A DNA stretch of 64,000 bases, taken from contig NZ_JQNK01000009.1 of the NCBI RefSeq assembly GCF_000745215.1, forward strand, positions 496,001 through 560,000. The letters are read 5' to 3'. The notes under the pieces were generated by a model. The model searched no databases and was not told where the DNA came from. It saw only the letters and a program-made list of their open reading frames with translations. The first letter of the stretch is position 1. Each line of letters opens with the position of its first letter. Position numbers and translations under genes: made by a program. Shown here piece after piece: positions 53,501 to 62,583 of the stretch. The DNA comes from Methylosinus sp. PW1 (lineage in GTDB: Bacteria; Pseudomonadota; Alphaproteobacteria; Rhizobiales; Beijerinckiaceae).

Positions 53501-54054
53501 AGCGCGTTCCCGGAACCAAGGAGCTGACCGAGGCGGTGGCGCGCGGTCTGTTCAAGCTGATGTCGGCCAAGGACGAGTTCGAGGTGGCGCGGCTCTACAC
53601 GGATGGCTCGTTCCAGCGCCAGCTCGCCGAAATCTTCGAGGGCGATCTGCGCATGGAGCTGCATCTCGCGCCCAATCTCGTCGCCTTCCAGCGCAAGAAC
53701 GACATTGGCGGCTCGCGCAAGATCACCTTCGGCCCATGGATGTTCCATGTGCTGAAATGGCTGGCGCGCTTCAAGGGCCTGCGCGGCACCATTCTCGACC
53801 CCTTCCGTCCCGACAGCGACCGCATCTCCGAGCGCAAAATGCTCGCCGATTATCAGACGCTGCTGGACGATATTCTGCCGCGCCTGTCGCCGGCCAATCA
53901 CGCCGCCGCCGTCGCGCTGGCGCGCATACCGGAGAAGATCCGCGGCTTCGGCCACATACGCGCCCGCAGCGTGCTGGAGGCGCGCGCCGAGATCGCGCGG
54001 CTCTATGGCGAATATTACGCGATCAAGCCCGATCTGAAGATGGCGGCGGAGTGA
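50545..54054 (+). CDS. Indolepyruvate ferredoxin oxidoreductase, fused subunits
   Basis: Oxidatively decarboxylates aryl-2-oxoacids to acyl-CoA with reduction of ferredoxin. This 1169-aa protein is the proteobacterial single-chain form. The TPP-dependent alpha part includes GLVSGYRGSPLGGMDAQL and MPGLNEDLAATAIWGAQQ at the N-terminus and FCSGCPHSTST (about 443) and GDGTYNHSGSLAIRFAV. An iron-sulfur-type cysteine segment CEGCGDCGRASNC follows (about 648). The gamma (IorB-like) part has GIGGTGVVTVSAILG (about 733) and AGLAQKGGAVYCHVKIG. The C-terminal 230 residues are the DUF6537-type region of such fusions. Start ATG follows AGGAGAG. It stands alone behind a predicted promoter. Confidence 0.93.
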   Translation: MADEVAGATTTGPALGDVSLADRFDLSKTHVLINGTQAIVRLLLMQKEMDRRAGLRTAGLVSGYRGSPLGGMDAQLHKAKPLFDRHDILFMPGLNEDLAATAIWGAQQAEMRGEGKYDGVFSVWYGKGPGVDRSGDALRHVNLAGSSRNGGVLALMGDDHTAESSTTAHQSEFVFVDMMMPILSPAGVQEILDYGLMGFALSRYAGVWTGLKLIKDTVESTASVDGSLDRVRPIAPLDFLMPPGGLNIRPRDPVLTQEARMQESKRDAMLAFIRANRLNRIITSGGPAAKIGVITVGKSYLDVRQAMDDLGIDEVKANDYGLRLYKIACPWPLEPQGLREFVRGLDLVIVVEEKRSLIEVQLREQLYGSSHQPICIGKKDEVGEWLFPVKGSLDANDVAIAIGRRLLNYVRSDDLEGRVRRLEHMQERRKSLTDVGVRVPHFCSGCPHSTSTHVPEGMRAYTGIGCHYMAQWMDRSTEGYTHMGGEGANWIGEAPFSTRKHVFQNLGDGTYNHSGSLAIRFAVATKTNITFKILFNGVVAMTGGQAHEGDLTVEAIAHQVAAEGVARIALVSDEPHKYASDIQWPPGLDIYHRNVINSVQSELAATDGVTILIYDQTCATEKRRGRKRGEYPDPDVRVVINELVCEGCGDCGRASNCVSVQPLETEFGRKRRIDQSSCNKDLSCLEGFCPSFVTVHGARMKKAAPTSETQCPPPPEPAVPQIGAAPYGVLVAGIGGTGVVTVSAILGMAAHLEGKGVGVIDMAGLAQKGGAVYCHVKIGRTPDEVHAIRIAAGEADLVLGCDLVVAGGKQILAAIDPTRSHVVVNSAEVFPGDIERDPDFVLPAQRIERAIREAAGERVDFLNVTELALALLGDSIAANMFMLGYAWQKGLLPLSEAALLRAIELNGEAVAMNHSAFAWGRRAAHDLSSVAAVVSSLRERNPTRDVSQSLEEMIERRVAFLTDYQNAAYAARYRARVDAVARLEKERVPGTKELTEAVARGLFKLMSAKDEFEVARLYTDGSFQRQLAEIFEGDLRMELHLAPNLVAFQRKNDIGGSRKITFGPWMFHVLKWLARFKGLRGTILDPFRPDSDRISERKMLADYQTLLDDILPRLSPANHAAAVALARIPEKIRGFGHIRARSVLEARAEIARLYGEYYAIKPDLKMAAE

Positions 54055-54103
54055 GGGAGAAGGCGGCGCGCCGCCTTCTCTGTCGAGGCGGAACGCAACG
54101 CTT

Positions 54104-55366
54104 TCAGCGGAAGCGATCCCCCGCCTCGTCGATCGCCGCATAGAGCGCGTCGAGCTCGCTCGCCTCTATGCAATAGGGCGGCAGAACATAGATCGTGTTG
54201 CCGAGCGGACGCAGCAGCAAGCCGCGCGAGATGAAGAACTCATAGAGCGCCGGCCCGATGGTCGCGAGATAGCCTGCGTCGCGCGCGCGCAGATCGAGCG
54301 CCGCTATCGTGCCGATGCGCCGCGCATTGGAAAAGCGCGCGTCATTCGTAAAGCGCAGCAGCCGCTCCTCCTGCATCGCCGAAAGATGCGCGATGCGCCC
54401 GCGCACATCCTCGCTCTCCCAAATGTCGAGATTGGCCAGCGCCGCGGCGCAGGCGATGGGATTGGCGGTAAAGGAGCTCGAATGAAAAAAAGTGCGCGCG
54501 CGATCGGTGGAATAATGCGCCTCGAAAATCTCCGCCGAGCACATGGTCACGGCGAGCGGCAATGAGCCGCCGGTGATGCCTTTGGCGTAGCAGGCGATAT
54601 CGGGAACGATTCCCGCCTGCTCGCACGCGAAGAGCGTTCCGGTGCGGCCGAAGCCGGTCATCACCTCATCGGCGACGAAGAGCACGCCATGCGCAGCGCA
54701 GATGCGCCGCATCTCGCGCAGCGTATCGGCGCCATAGACGAGCATGCCGCCGGCGCCGAGCACGAGCGGCTCGACGACGAAAACCGCTGCGTCGGCGCTG
54801 CGGCAGGCCGCCTCCAGCGCGTCGAGCGTCTGCTGCTCGCAGCCGGCGCTCGGAAAAGGAATGCGCGTCACATCGAAGAGCAGCGGCTCATAGGCCGCGT
54901 TGAAGACGGAGCGCGCGCCGGTCGACATGGCGCCGATAGTGTCGCCGTGATAGCCATGCTCGAGAGCGATGACGCGATTGCGCGCGACGCCGCGATTGCG
55001 GAAATAGCCGAGCGCCATTTTGATCGCGACCTCCACCGATGTGGAGCCGCTGTCGGAATAGAAAACGTGATCGAGCCCCGGCGCCGTCAGCGCGACGAGC
55101 CGACGCGCCAACGACTCGGCGGGCTCATGGGTGAAGCCGGCGAAGATGATCTGATCGAGCCGATCCGCCTGATCCTTGATCGCCTGCACGATCCTCGGAT
55201 GGCGATGGCCATGGGTGATGACCCACCAGGAGGAAATGGCGTCGAGAATGCGGCGACCATCCGCGCATTCGAGCCAAGCCCCCTCGCCGCGCGCGACGAG
55301 GATCGCGTCTTTCTGCAGAGCGTGCTGAGTGAAAGGGCGCCAGACGGGCGATGTCATCTCGGCCAT
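54104..55366 (-). CDS. bioA: Adenosylmethionine-8-amino-7-oxononanoate aminotransferase
   Basis: Transfers an amino group from SAM to KAPA, giving DAPA in biotin synthesis. The 420-aa class III aminotransferase begins MAEMTSPVWRPFTQHALQKDA, and I set the start at 55366 because upstream extension lacks similarity and would run deep into bioD. Other landmarks are SSWWVITHGHRHPRI, DSGSTSVEVAIKMALGYF and the PLP lysine 262 in CYAKGITGGSLPLAVT. Last gene of bioF-bioD-bioA, 16 bases after the bioD stop. Confidence 0.95.
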   Translation of the reverse strand: MAEMTSPVWRPFTQHALQKDAILVARGEGAWLECADGRRILDAISSWWVITHGHRHPRIVQAIKDQADRLDQIIFAGFTHEPAESLARRLVALTAPGLDHVFYSDSGSTSVEVAIKMALGYFRNRGVARNRVIALEHGYHGDTIGAMSTGARSVFNAAYEPLLFDVTRIPFPSAGCEQQTLDALEAACRSADAAVFVVEPLVLGAGGMLVYGADTLREMRRICAAHGVLFVADEVMTGFGRTGTLFACEQAGIVPDIACYAKGITGGSLPLAVTMCSAEIFEAHYSTDRARTFFHSSSFTANPIACAAALANLDIWESEDVRGRIAHLSAMQEERLLRFTNDARFSNARRIGTIAALDLRARDAGYLATIGPALYEFFISRGLLLRPLGNTIYVLPPYCIEASELDALYAAIDEAGDRFR

Positions 55367-55382
55367 CCGCTTGAGCGCGTCG

Positions 55383-56015
55383 TCATGGATTGGTCTCCGT
55401 GAAATCGGCGCGGCGAAAATGCGCCGCGAAAGCCGCCGCCAGATCGGCGGCCGTGAGCGGCGCCACGAAAGGCAAGCGGCCGAGCGCGCGCACGCCGGAG
55501 ATTTGCGCGATGACGCTCTGCGTCTCGGCATTCTCCTCGCCGATGAAAGCGACGCCGAGAATGGGAATCTCGCGACGCCGCAGCGCCTCGAGCGACAGCA
55601 GGCTGTGATTGATCGTTCCGAGCGTGGTGCGCGCGCAGAGCACGACCGGAAGCCGCCAGCGTGCGATGAGATCGATGGTCAGAGACGCTTCCGTCAGCGG
55701 AGTCATCAGCCCGCCGGCCGTCTCGATGACGAGCGGCGCGCGATCCGGCGGCGAGAGACGCGCCGGATCGATCTCTACCCCGTCGAGTCGCGCGGAAAGA
55801 TGCGGCGACGCCGGCGTTCGCAGACGATAGGCTTCCGGCAGGAGCTTCTCCTCGGGAAGGCCGGAGAGCCGCGCGACGGAAGTCGTATCGGTCTCGCCCT
55901 CGAGGCCGGCTTGCACGGGCTTCCAATAATAAGCGCCGAGCGCGCCGGCGAGCGCGGCGGAAAACACCGTCTTGCCGACATTGGTGTCGGTTCCCGCAAC
56001 GACGAGGCGCGTCAT
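55383..56015 (-). CDS. bioD: Dethiobiotin synthetase
   Basis: Closes the ureido ring of dethiobiotin from DAPA, CO2 and ATP. The 210-aa protein has the P-loop [19 protein letters not shown], the lysine in [16 protein letters not shown], and the [14 protein letters not shown] motif of BioD. Start overlaps the bioF stop by 4 bases. Length fits the family. Confidence 0.95.
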   Translation of the reverse strand: MTRLVVAGTDTNVGKTVFSAALAGALGAYYWKPVQAGLEGETDTTSVARLSGLPEEKLLPEAYRLRTPASPHLSARLDGVEIDPARLSPPDRAPLVIETAGGLMTPLTEASLTIDLIARWRLPVVLCARTTLGTINHSLLSLEALRRREIPILGVAFIGEENAETQSVIAQISGVRALGRLPFVAPLTAADLAAAFAAHFRRADFTETNP

Positions 56016-57166
56016 GCCGGCAGATCCACGAGCGCATGCGCCAGATCGTCGACCATGGCGGCGATCTGCGCCTCGCTCACATGCAGCGTGAGCGAGACGC
56101 GCAGACGCGCGGTTCCTTCCGCGACGGTCGGCGGGCGGATCGCGCGAATGTCATAGCCCTGCGCCTGCATCGCCGCGGCCAGCGCCAGCGCGCGCGCATT
56201 GGAGCCGACGATGACGGGCGCGATCTGTGATTGCGCCGGCGCCAGTCCCGCCTCCTGCAATTTGCGCGCGGCGAGCGCGATGCGCGAGCGCAATGCGACG
56301 CGGCGCCCTTCCGCCTGCTCCACGATCGGCAGCGCGGCGCGAACGCAAGCGGCGACGAGCGGCGACGGCGCCGTCGCGAAGATGAATTGCCGGCAGCGAT
56401 TGATGAGGAACTCGCGCAGCGTCGCGGGCAGCAGCACGAGTCCGCCGGAGACGCCGAGCGCCTTGCCGCAAGTGTGCAGTGTGACAATGTTCTCGCGACC
56501 CTCGAGCGCGGCGGCGAGGCCGCGCCCGCCAGAGCCATGGACGCCGGTGGCATGGGCCTCGTCGATGAGGAGAAAGCCGTCGTGACGCGCGGCGATCTCG
56601 GCGAGCGCGTCGAGCGGCGCGAAATCGCCGTCCATGCTGTAGAGGCTCTCGACAACGATCCAGGGCCGGCCCGTTCCGCCGCCGCGGCGCCATGCGGCGA
56701 TCTGATCGGCGAATGCATCGGCGTCATTATGCGCGGCGGCGACGCTTTCCGCGCGCGAGAGCCGCATGCCCTCATGCGCGCTGGCGTGCACGAGCGCGTC
56801 ATGGACGATGAGATCGCCCTTTTGCGGCAAGGTCGAGAGCAGCGCCTCATTCGCGGTGAAGCCGCCGCCGAAAAAAAGCGCGCTCTCCGCATGGAAGAAG
56901 GCGGCCACCTCGCGCTCCAGCGCCTGATGCTCCTCATGGTCGCCGCGCAGCAGCCGCGAGCCGCCGGCGCCGACGGGAACGCCGCGCGCCAGCGCCGCCA
57001 CGGCGGCGTCGCGCAGCTCCTGCGACTCGGCGAGCGCGAGAAAATCATTGGAGCTGAAATCGAGCCCATGGCGCGGCGCGAGCGTGCGCAGGCGATCCTG
57101 CGCGGCGAGGCGCGCGAGGTCCGCGGCGTAGAAGTCGAGCGCTCCGCTCGCGCGATCTGTCGTCAC
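56012..57166 (-). CDS. bioF: 8-amino-7-oxononanoate synthase
   Basis: Condenses pimeloyl-thioester with alanine to give KAPA. The 384-aa alpha-oxoamine synthase has [51 protein letters not shown] and the PLP lysine in [17 protein letters not shown]. First gene of the operon. No bioB (biotin synthase) is linked here, so the final step must be encoded elsewhere. The 173-base gap to the divergent methyltransferase gene holds the promoter, which I could not assign. Confidence 0.95.
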   Translation of the reverse strand: MTTDRASGALDFYAADLARLAAQDRLRTLAPRHGLDFSSNDFLALAESQELRDAAVAALARGVPVGAGGSRLLRGDHEEHQALEREVAAFFHAESALFFGGGFTANEALLSTLPQKGDLIVHDALVHASAHEGMRLSRAESVAAAHNDADAFADQIAAWRRGGGTGRPWIVVESLYSMDGDFAPLDALAEIAARHDGFLLIDEAHATGVHGSGGRGLAAALEGRENIVTLHTCGKALGVSGGLVLLPATLREFLINRCRQFIFATAPSPLVAACVRAALPIVEQAEGRRVALRSRIALAARKLQEAGLAPAQSQIAPVIVGSNARALALAAAMQAQGYDIRAIRPPTVAEGTARLRVSLTLHVSEAQIAAMVDDLAHALVDLPA

Positions 57167-57339
57167 TCGATCCTTCCCGGGTCGCCCGGATATTCGTCGC
57201 GACTTTCCTCGCGCCGGGGGAGCCGGTTAAATAGCCGGGCGGCGACGGGACGGCAAGAAAGCCCGGCGCCCCGCTTTTCATCCGATCGAAACTTGAAAAA
57301 CCTTCCCGCCAACGCGATCTGAGCAGAAAGAGGATTCCC

Positions 57340-57825
57340 ATGTCCATCGACGACTGCCGAGCCGAGGCCGATCCGCCGTCGCGGATCGCTTGGCCGCCTT
57401 TGCTGCTCCTCGCGGCGATCGCCGGCGGGGCGCTGCTCGATCTGCTGCGGCCGCTCTCCGAGGACGCCTGGCCGCTCAGCGCGCGCATCGCCGGCGGCCT
57501 CATCGTCGCGCTCGCGCTCGCCAATGATCTCTGGTGCGCGTCGCTGATGCGCCGGCAAGGCACCACGATCCGGCCCGATCGCGCCGTCTCGAGCCTCGTC
57601 ACCGCAGGGCCCTACCAATGGTCGCGCAATCCCATTTATGTGTCGCATGTGGCGCTGATCGCGGGCCTCGGCCTCGCCCTCGGCTCGACATGGATGCTCC
57701 TGCTCACGCCCGTGGCGGCCGTTCTGCTGCAGCGGCTGGCGATAGAGCGGGAAGAGCGCCATTTGTCGCAACGGTTCGGCGCCGAGTTCGACGCCTATGT
57801 CGCGAGAACGCGCCGCTGGTTGTAG
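57340..57825 (+). CDS. Isoprenylcysteine methyltransferase-family membrane protein
   Basis: A 161-aa integral membrane protein with three or four TM helices and the C-terminal PEMT/ICMT methyltransferase core: [21 protein letters not shown], then [20 protein letters not shown] and RTRRWL. The GPY...RNPxY motif and Glu-Glu-RxL are characteristic. Bacterial members methylate unknown substrates and often lie beside metal-resistance genes. Here copA starts 26 bases downstream. GAGGA precedes the ATG. Confidence 0.88.
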   Translation: MSIDDCRAEADPPSRIAWPPLLLLAAIAGGALLDLLRPLSEDAWPLSARIAGGLIVALALANDLWCASLMRRQGTTIRPDRAVSSLVTAGPYQWSRNPIYVSHVALIAGLGLALGSTWMLLLTPVAAVLLQRLAIEREERHLSQRFGAEFDAYVARTRRWL

Positions 57826-57850
57826 ACTGAGGCGAGAGGAGCTGAATCTG

Positions 57851-60643
57851 ATGGCCGACGCCGCGACTCGCGCAGACTCGCCCGCCGCCGCGCATCTCGC
57901 CTTCGGCGTGCGCGGAATGACCTGCGCCTCCTGCGTTTCTCATGTCGAAAAGGCGCTGCGCGGCGCGCCGGGCGTGCTCTCGGCCTCCGTCAACCTCGCG
58001 ACAGAGCGCGCCGACCTCACGCTCACGCCGGGCGCCGACCTCGCGCAGATCGCCCGCGCGGTGGACGAGGCCGGCTATGAGCCGGCGATCGAGACGATCG
58101 AATTGGGCGTCGGCGGCATGACCTGCGCCTCCTGCGTCGCCCATGTCGAAAAAGCGCTGAGCGCCGTGCCAGGGGTGATCGCCGCCGAGGTCAATCTCGC
58201 GACGGAGCGGGCGCGGGTGCGCGCGCTCGGCGGCGGCGACATGGCCAAGGTGCTGGCCAAGGCGCTGCGCCGCGCCGTGGCGGAAGCCGGATATGAGCCG
58301 CGCGAGCTCGAGACCGGCGCCAAAGCCGCCGATCGCGAGAGGACCGCGCGCGAGCAGGAGGCGGCGTCGCTGCGCAAGCGGCTCATCGTGGCGGCGGCGC
58401 TCAGCGCGCCGGTCGTCTTCCTCGAGATGGGCGCGCACACGATTCCGGGACTCGGCGATTGGCTGATGGCCGCCATCGGCCATCAGACCATTCGCTATCT
58501 CTCCTTCATTCTCGCGACTCTGGTGCTCGCCGGGCCGGGCCGCGCCTTCTTCGAGAAAGGCCTGCCCTCGCTCTGGCGCGGCCACCCGGATATGAACTCG
58601 CTCGTCGCCATCGGCACGATGAGCGCCTATCTCTATTCGGTCGTCGCCACTTTCGCGCCGAGCCTGCTGCCGCATGGCGCCGCCGATGTCTATTACGAAT
58701 CCGCGGTCGTCATCGTCACGCTGATCCTCTTCGGCCGCACGCTGGAGGCGCGGGCCAAGGGCCGCACGTCGGAGGCGATCCGCGCGCTCGCCGCGCTGCA
58801 GCCCAAGACCGCGCGCGTGCTGCGCGGCGCCGAGCAGATCGAGCTGCCGATCGACGATGTCGTCGTCGGCGATCTCGTCGCCGTGCGGCCGGGCGAGCGC
58901 ATAGCGACCGATGGAATCGTCGTCGACGGCGCCTCTCATGTCGACGAATCGATGATTACCGGCGAGCCGGCGCCCGTCGGCAAGCGCAAAGGCTCGGAAG
59001 TGACGGGCGCCACGGTGAACACGACCGGCGCCTTCACCTTTCGCGCGACGCGCGTCGGCGCGGATACTGTGCTCGCCGGCGTCATTCGCATGGTGGAGCA
59101 GGCGCAAGGCGCCAAGCTGCCGATACAGGCTCTGGTCGATCGCGTCACCGGCGTCTTCGTGCCCGCCGTTCTCGCCATCGCCGTCGTCACCTTCATCGTC
59201 TGGCTCGCCTTCGGCCCGCAGCGCGACGTCTCTTATGCTCTGGTGGCCGCGGTCGCCGTGCTCATCATCGCCTGCCCCTGCGCCATGGGGCTGGCGACGC
59301 CGGCCGCCATCATGACCGGCACGGGGCGCGCGGCCGAGCTCGGCATTTTGTTCCGCAAGGGCGAGGCGTTGCAGAGCCTGCGCGATGTGACGCTGATCGC
59401 CTTCGACAAGACCGGCACGCTGACGCGCGGCAAGCCCGAGCTCACCGATCTCGTGGCCGCGCAAGGCGTCGGCCCCGATGACGCGCTGCGGCTCGCCGCC
59501 AGCGTCGAGGCGCGCTCGGAACATCCGATCGCCGGCGCGCTCGTCGCCGCCGCGAAAGCGCGCGGCCTCTCTATCGTCGAGGCGCGAGACTTTGCGGCGA
59601 CGCCCGGCATGGGCGTCGAGGCGACGGCGGAGGGGAAAAAGATCGCCGTCGGCGCCGCCCGCTTCATGACGGCGCTCGGCCTCGATATCAGCGCCTTCGA
59701 CGCAACCGCGGCGCGGCTCTCGGCGGAAGGCAAGACGCCGCTCTATGTCGCGATCGATGGAAAGCTCGCGGCCATTCTCTGCGTCGCCGACGCGCTCGAG
59801 GAGACGAGCGTCGCCGCCGTCGCCGCTCTGCATGCGCAAGGCGTCGCCACGGCGATGATCACCGGCGACGACGAGCGCACGGCGCGCGCCATTGCGGCGA
59901 AGCTCGGCATGGACGAGGTGATCGCCGGCGTGTTGCCGGAGGGCAAGGTGGCGGCGTTGCAGCGCCTGCGCGAAGGGCGACGCATCGCCTTCGTCGGCGA
60001 TGGCGTCAATGACGCGCCGGCGCTGGCCGCCGCCGATGTCGGAATCGCCATCGGCACGGGAACCGACATTGCGATCGAGGCCGCCGATGTCGTGCTGATG
60101 TCCGGCCATGTGTCGAAAGTGCCGGCCGCGCTCGCGCTCTCGCGCGCGACGATGCGCAATATCGCGCAGAATCTCTTCTGGGCCTTCGCCTATAATGTGA
60201 TTCTGATTCCCGTCGCGGCGGGCGCGCTCTATCCGTTCAATGGAACGCTGCTCTCGCCCATGCTCGGCGCCGGCGCCATGGCGTTTTCCAGCGTCTTCGT
60301 GCTGACGAATGCGCTGCGGCTGCGGCGCTTCCAGCCGCCGGTGGGGGCGAGCGCGACGAGCTTTGAAACGCCTATGAGCGTGGAAGAGAGCGAGCCTGAA
60401 GGCTCGCTGCTGCAAGTCAGGGAGGAGGAAAGCGATATGACGACGACATTCGACGTTCAGGAAATGTCTTGCGGCAAATGCGTGAAGCATGTGACTGAGG
60501 CGGTGCAGAAGGCGGAGCCGCAGGCGCAGGTGAAGATCGACCTCGCCACCGGCAAGGTCGAGGTCTCGCCCTCGCCCAAGGACCCGGAAGGTCTCGCCCA
60601 GATCATCACCGACGCCGGCTATCCGGCGCGGGTCGCGGCCTGA
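57851..60643 (+). CDS. copA: Copper-exporting P1B-type ATPase with C-terminal CopZ-like domain
   Basis: Exports Cu(I) from the cytoplasm. Two N-terminal heavy-metal-associated domains (CASC at residues 25-28 and 92-95) are followed by the ATPase core: actuator [11 protein letters not shown], ion channel CPC at 475-477, phosphorylation motif DKTGTLT with Asp519, ATP-binding [10 protein letters not shown] and [11 protein letters not shown]. After the last TM helices the frame continues through an acidic linker ([20 protein letters not shown]) into a third HMA domain with CGKC. This makes 930 aa against the usual 750-850. That last domain has its own ribosome-binding site and ATG and may also be made alone. 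No stop lies between, so the fusion is genuine in this sequence. Confidence 0.95.
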   Translation: MADAATRADSPAAAHLAFGVRGMTCASCVSHVEKALRGAPGVLSASVNLATERADLTLTPGADLAQIARAVDEAGYEPAIETIELGVGGMTCASCVAHVEKALSAVPGVIAAEVNLATERARVRALGGGDMAKVLAKALRRAVAEAGYEPRELETGAKAADRERTAREQEAASLRKRLIVAAALSAPVVFLEMGAHTIPGLGDWLMAAIGHQTIRYLSFILATLVLAGPGRAFFEKGLPSLWRGHPDMNSLVAIGTMSAYLYSVVATFAPSLLPHGAADVYYESAVVIVTLILFGRTLEARAKGRTSEAIRALAALQPKTARVLRGAEQIELPIDDVVVGDLVAVRPGERIATDGIVVDGASHVDESMITGEPAPVGKRKGSEVTGATVNTTGAFTFRATRVGADTVLAGVIRMVEQAQGAKLPIQALVDRVTGVFVPAVLAIAVVTFIVWLAFGPQRDVSYALVAAVAVLIIACPCAMGLATPAAIMTGTGRAAELGILFRKGEALQSLRDVTLIAFDKTGTLTRGKPELTDLVAAQGVGPDDALRLAASVEARSEHPIAGALVAAAKARGLSIVEARDFAATPGMGVEATAEGKKIAVGAARFMTALGLDISAFDATAARLSAEGKTPLYVAIDGKLAAILCVADALEETSVAAVAALHAQGVATAMITGDDERTARAIAAKLGMDEVIAGVLPEGKVAALQRLREGRRIAFVGDGVNDAPALAAADVGIAIGTGTDIAIEAADVVLMSGHVSKVPAALALSRATMRNIAQNLFWAFAYNVILIPVAAGALYPFNGTLLSPMLGAGAMAFSSVFVLTNALRLRRFQPPVGASATSFETPMSVEESEPEGSLLQVREEESDMTTTFDVQEMSCGKCVKHVTEAVQKAEPQAQVKIDLATGKVEVSPSPKDPEGLAQIITDAGYPARVAA
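60390..60430 (+). promoter_or_regulatory. Internal hairpin and Shine-Dalgarno inside copA
   Basis: GCGAGCC (60390-60396), TGAA loop, GGCTCGC (60401-60407) forms a 7-bp stem. It is followed by GGAGGAGG at 60421-60428, an excellent ribosome-binding site whose last GGAGG lies 8 bases before an in-frame ATG at 60437. Both are inside the copA reading frame. Such a site can drive independent translation of the C-terminal domain. Confidence 0.55.
60437..60643 (+). CDS. CopZ-like copper chaperone, possible internal translation product of copA
   Basis: Reading from the internal ATG gives a 68-aa protein, a complete HMA domain: [19 protein letters not shown], then [12 protein letters not shown] at the end, with the Cu-binding Cys-Gly-Lys-Cys. 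Length and start match free CopZ/Atx1-like chaperones. The strong ribosome-binding site before it supports separate synthesis in addition to the full-length fusion. Whether both forms exist is inferred. It recalls E. coli copA, where a chaperone is made from the same gene by frameshifting, but the mechanism here would differ. Confidence 0.5.
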   Translation: MTTTFDVQEMSCGKCVKHVTEAVQKAEPQAQVKIDLATGKVEVSPSPKDPEGLAQIITDAGYPARVAA

Positions 60644-60653
60644 GCGCGCGCCC

Positions 60654-61520
60654 ATGGCGGGATCGCTCGCAGGCAAGACTCTGCTCGTCACCGGCGCGAG
60701 CCGCGGCATCGGCCTCGCGATAGCGGAGCGCGCAGCGCGCGACGGCGCCAATGTGGCGATCGTCGCCAAAAGCGTCACCGAGCATCCAAAGCTGCCGGGG
60801 ACCATCTACACCGCCGCCGCGGCGATCGAAAAAGCAGGCGGGCGGGCGCTCGCCCTGCCCTGCGACATTCGCTTCGACGCGCAGGTGGAGGAGGCCTTCG
60901 ACAAGACGGCGGCGATCTTCGGCGGCGTCGATATTCTCGTCAATAATGCGAGCGCGATCGATCTGCGCGGCGTCGAAGCGATCGAGATGAAGCGCTTCGA
61001 TCTGATGCATCAGATCAATGCGCGCGGGAGCTTCCTCTGCGCCAAGCTCGCTTTGCCCTATCTGAAGAAATCCGACAATCCGCACATTCTCACTTTGTCA
61101 CCGCCGCTCGATATGAGCCCGCGCTGGTTCGCGCCCAATCTCGCCTATACAATGGCGAAATATGGCATGAGCCTCGTCACTCTCGGTCTCGCGCGCGATC
61201 TTTCGGGCAAGGTCGCGGTGAACTCGCTATGGCCGGAGACGGCGATCGCCACCGCCGCCGTCGGCAATCTGCTCGGCGGCGACGCCGTGCTGCGGCGCGC
61301 GCGCAAGCCGCAGATCGTCGCCGACGCCGCCCATGCGATATTGACGCGCGCGGCGAGCGCCTGCACCGGCAATTTCTTCATCGATGTGAATGTTCTCGCC
61401 GAGGAAGGCGTGACGGATTTCTCGCCCTATGCGGTCGATCCGAGCCAGCCGGCGATATTGGATTTCTTCCTCGACGCGCCGATCACCGCCGGCGTGCAGA
61501 AATTCCCCTTCGGCGGCTGA
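60654..61520 (+). CDS. Short-chain dehydrogenase/reductase, HSDL2-like
   Basis: A 288-aa NAD(P)-dependent oxidoreductase. The Rossmann motif TGASRGIGLAIAERAARDG sits at residues 13-31, NNASAI follows at about 97, and the active-site YTMAKYG carries the Tyr-Lys pair. The segment VTEHPKLPGTIYTAAAAIEKA and the LSPPLDMSPRWFAPNLAYT stretch match the HSDL2-type subfamily, whose substrate is unknown. It starts 10 bases after copA, so it may be co-transcribed, though a link to copper is not evident. Confidence 0.9.
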   Translation: MAGSLAGKTLLVTGASRGIGLAIAERAARDGANVAIVAKSVTEHPKLPGTIYTAAAAIEKAGGRALALPCDIRFDAQVEEAFDKTAAIFGGVDILVNNASAIDLRGVEAIEMKRFDLMHQINARGSFLCAKLALPYLKKSDNPHILTLSPPLDMSPRWFAPNLAYTMAKYGMSLVTLGLARDLSGKVAVNSLWPETAIATAAVGNLLGGDAVLRRARKPQIVADAAHAILTRAASACTGNFFIDVNVLAEEGVTDFSPYAVDPSQPAILDFFLDAPITAGVQKFPFGG

Positions 61521-61526
61521 GCGCGC

Positions 61527-62378
61527 TCAGCCGAGCGCCGCAAAGCCAGAATAGAGCGTGTAGAGCCCGACGATGGAGATCAGCGCGCCGGAGAGATAGG
61601 GCGCCTTGGCGGCGATCTGCTCGAAGCCGGACCAGCGGTTCGAAGCATGACGCACGCCGAGCGCCGCGGCGACGCCGACCGCCACCATTGTGAGCGCGAG
61701 GCCGATGCTGAAGCACAGTACCAAAGCCGCGCCCAGCGCCATCTGCCCGAGCTGAAGGCAGAGCAGGAGCACGGTGATCGAGGCCGGGCATGGGATGAGC
61801 CCGCCGGTGAGGCCGAACACGATGATCTGCCCCGTCGTCGCATGGCGGGAGGCGAAGCGTCGCTTTATGTCCTCCGCATGGGCGCGCTCATGCGCATCCA
61901 TCGTCTCCTCGTCGAGAATCAGCGAAACGCTGTCCGCGGCGGCATGGTCATGCGCGTGGCGATGCGAATGATCGTGATCGTGGTCGTGTCCATGCGCGTG
62001 GTCATGCGAATGATCGTGAGCATGCGCGCGCGGACGGTCGCGCCAGATGCGCCATGTCATCCAGCCGGCGACGCAGAGGATCAGCGCGCCGGAGGCGATC
62101 TGCAGATAGGGCTCATTGGCCTCGGCGTTCCAATGCGCGCCGAGATAGAGCCCGGTGAGCGCGACGATCCAGACGATCGCCGTATGCGAGAGCGTCGCCG
62201 AAAGGCCGAGCAGAATCGCCTGACCGACTGTCCCGCGCACCGCGACGATGAAGGCCGCCATCATCGTCTTGGAATGGCCGGGCTCGAGGCCGTGAAGCGC
62301 GCCGAGAGCGACGGCCGTCGGCGCAAACAGCCAAGCGTTGGCCGCGCCGTCCCGAAACAAATCAGCGAGATTCGCCAT
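61527..62378 (-). CDS. RcnA-like nickel/cobalt exporter with His-rich loop
   Basis: A 283-aa NicO-family membrane protein. The N-terminal GALHGLEPGHSKTMMAAFIV is the family motif, about six TM helices follow, and the second block is GLIPCPASITVLLL. Between them lies a loop of about 30 residues made almost only of His, Asp and Ala (HAHDHSHDHAHGHDHDHDHS and beyond), as in the Ni/Co exporter RcnA. ATG at 62378 is preceded by GAGGA, and the open frame upstream lacks family similarity. It converges on the SDR gene and is divergent from the CYTH-CHAD gene. No RcnR-type regulator gene is adjacent. Confidence 0.9.
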   Translation of the reverse strand: MANLADLFRDGAANAWLFAPTAVALGALHGLEPGHSKTMMAAFIVAVRGTVGQAILLGLSATLSHTAIVWIVALTGLYLGAHWNAEANEPYLQIASGALILCVAGWMTWRIWRDRPRAHAHDHSHDHAHGHDHDHDHSHRHAHDHAAADSVSLILDEETMDAHERAHAEDIKRRFASRHATTGQIIVFGLTGGLIPCPASITVLLLCLQLGQMALGAALVLCFSIGLALTMVAVGVAAALGVRHASNRWSGFEQIAAKAPYLSGALISIVGLYTLYSGFAALG

Positions 62379-62583
62379 GCGTCCTCTATTCTCCGCCCGT
62401 GGCATATACTGATTTTTGGTCCGCCGGTTAAGTCCCTCGCATGGGCGGACGGCGCTTTTGCCTCGGTAAGCATGAATTGCGAAAACGCCGGCCCCGCCAC
62501 ATCTAATCCACACGTCCCCTTGACCAGCTCGCCGAGAGAGTCGAAACTCGGCCGCATCGAGCCCGAAAGCCGCACGGTTTCAT

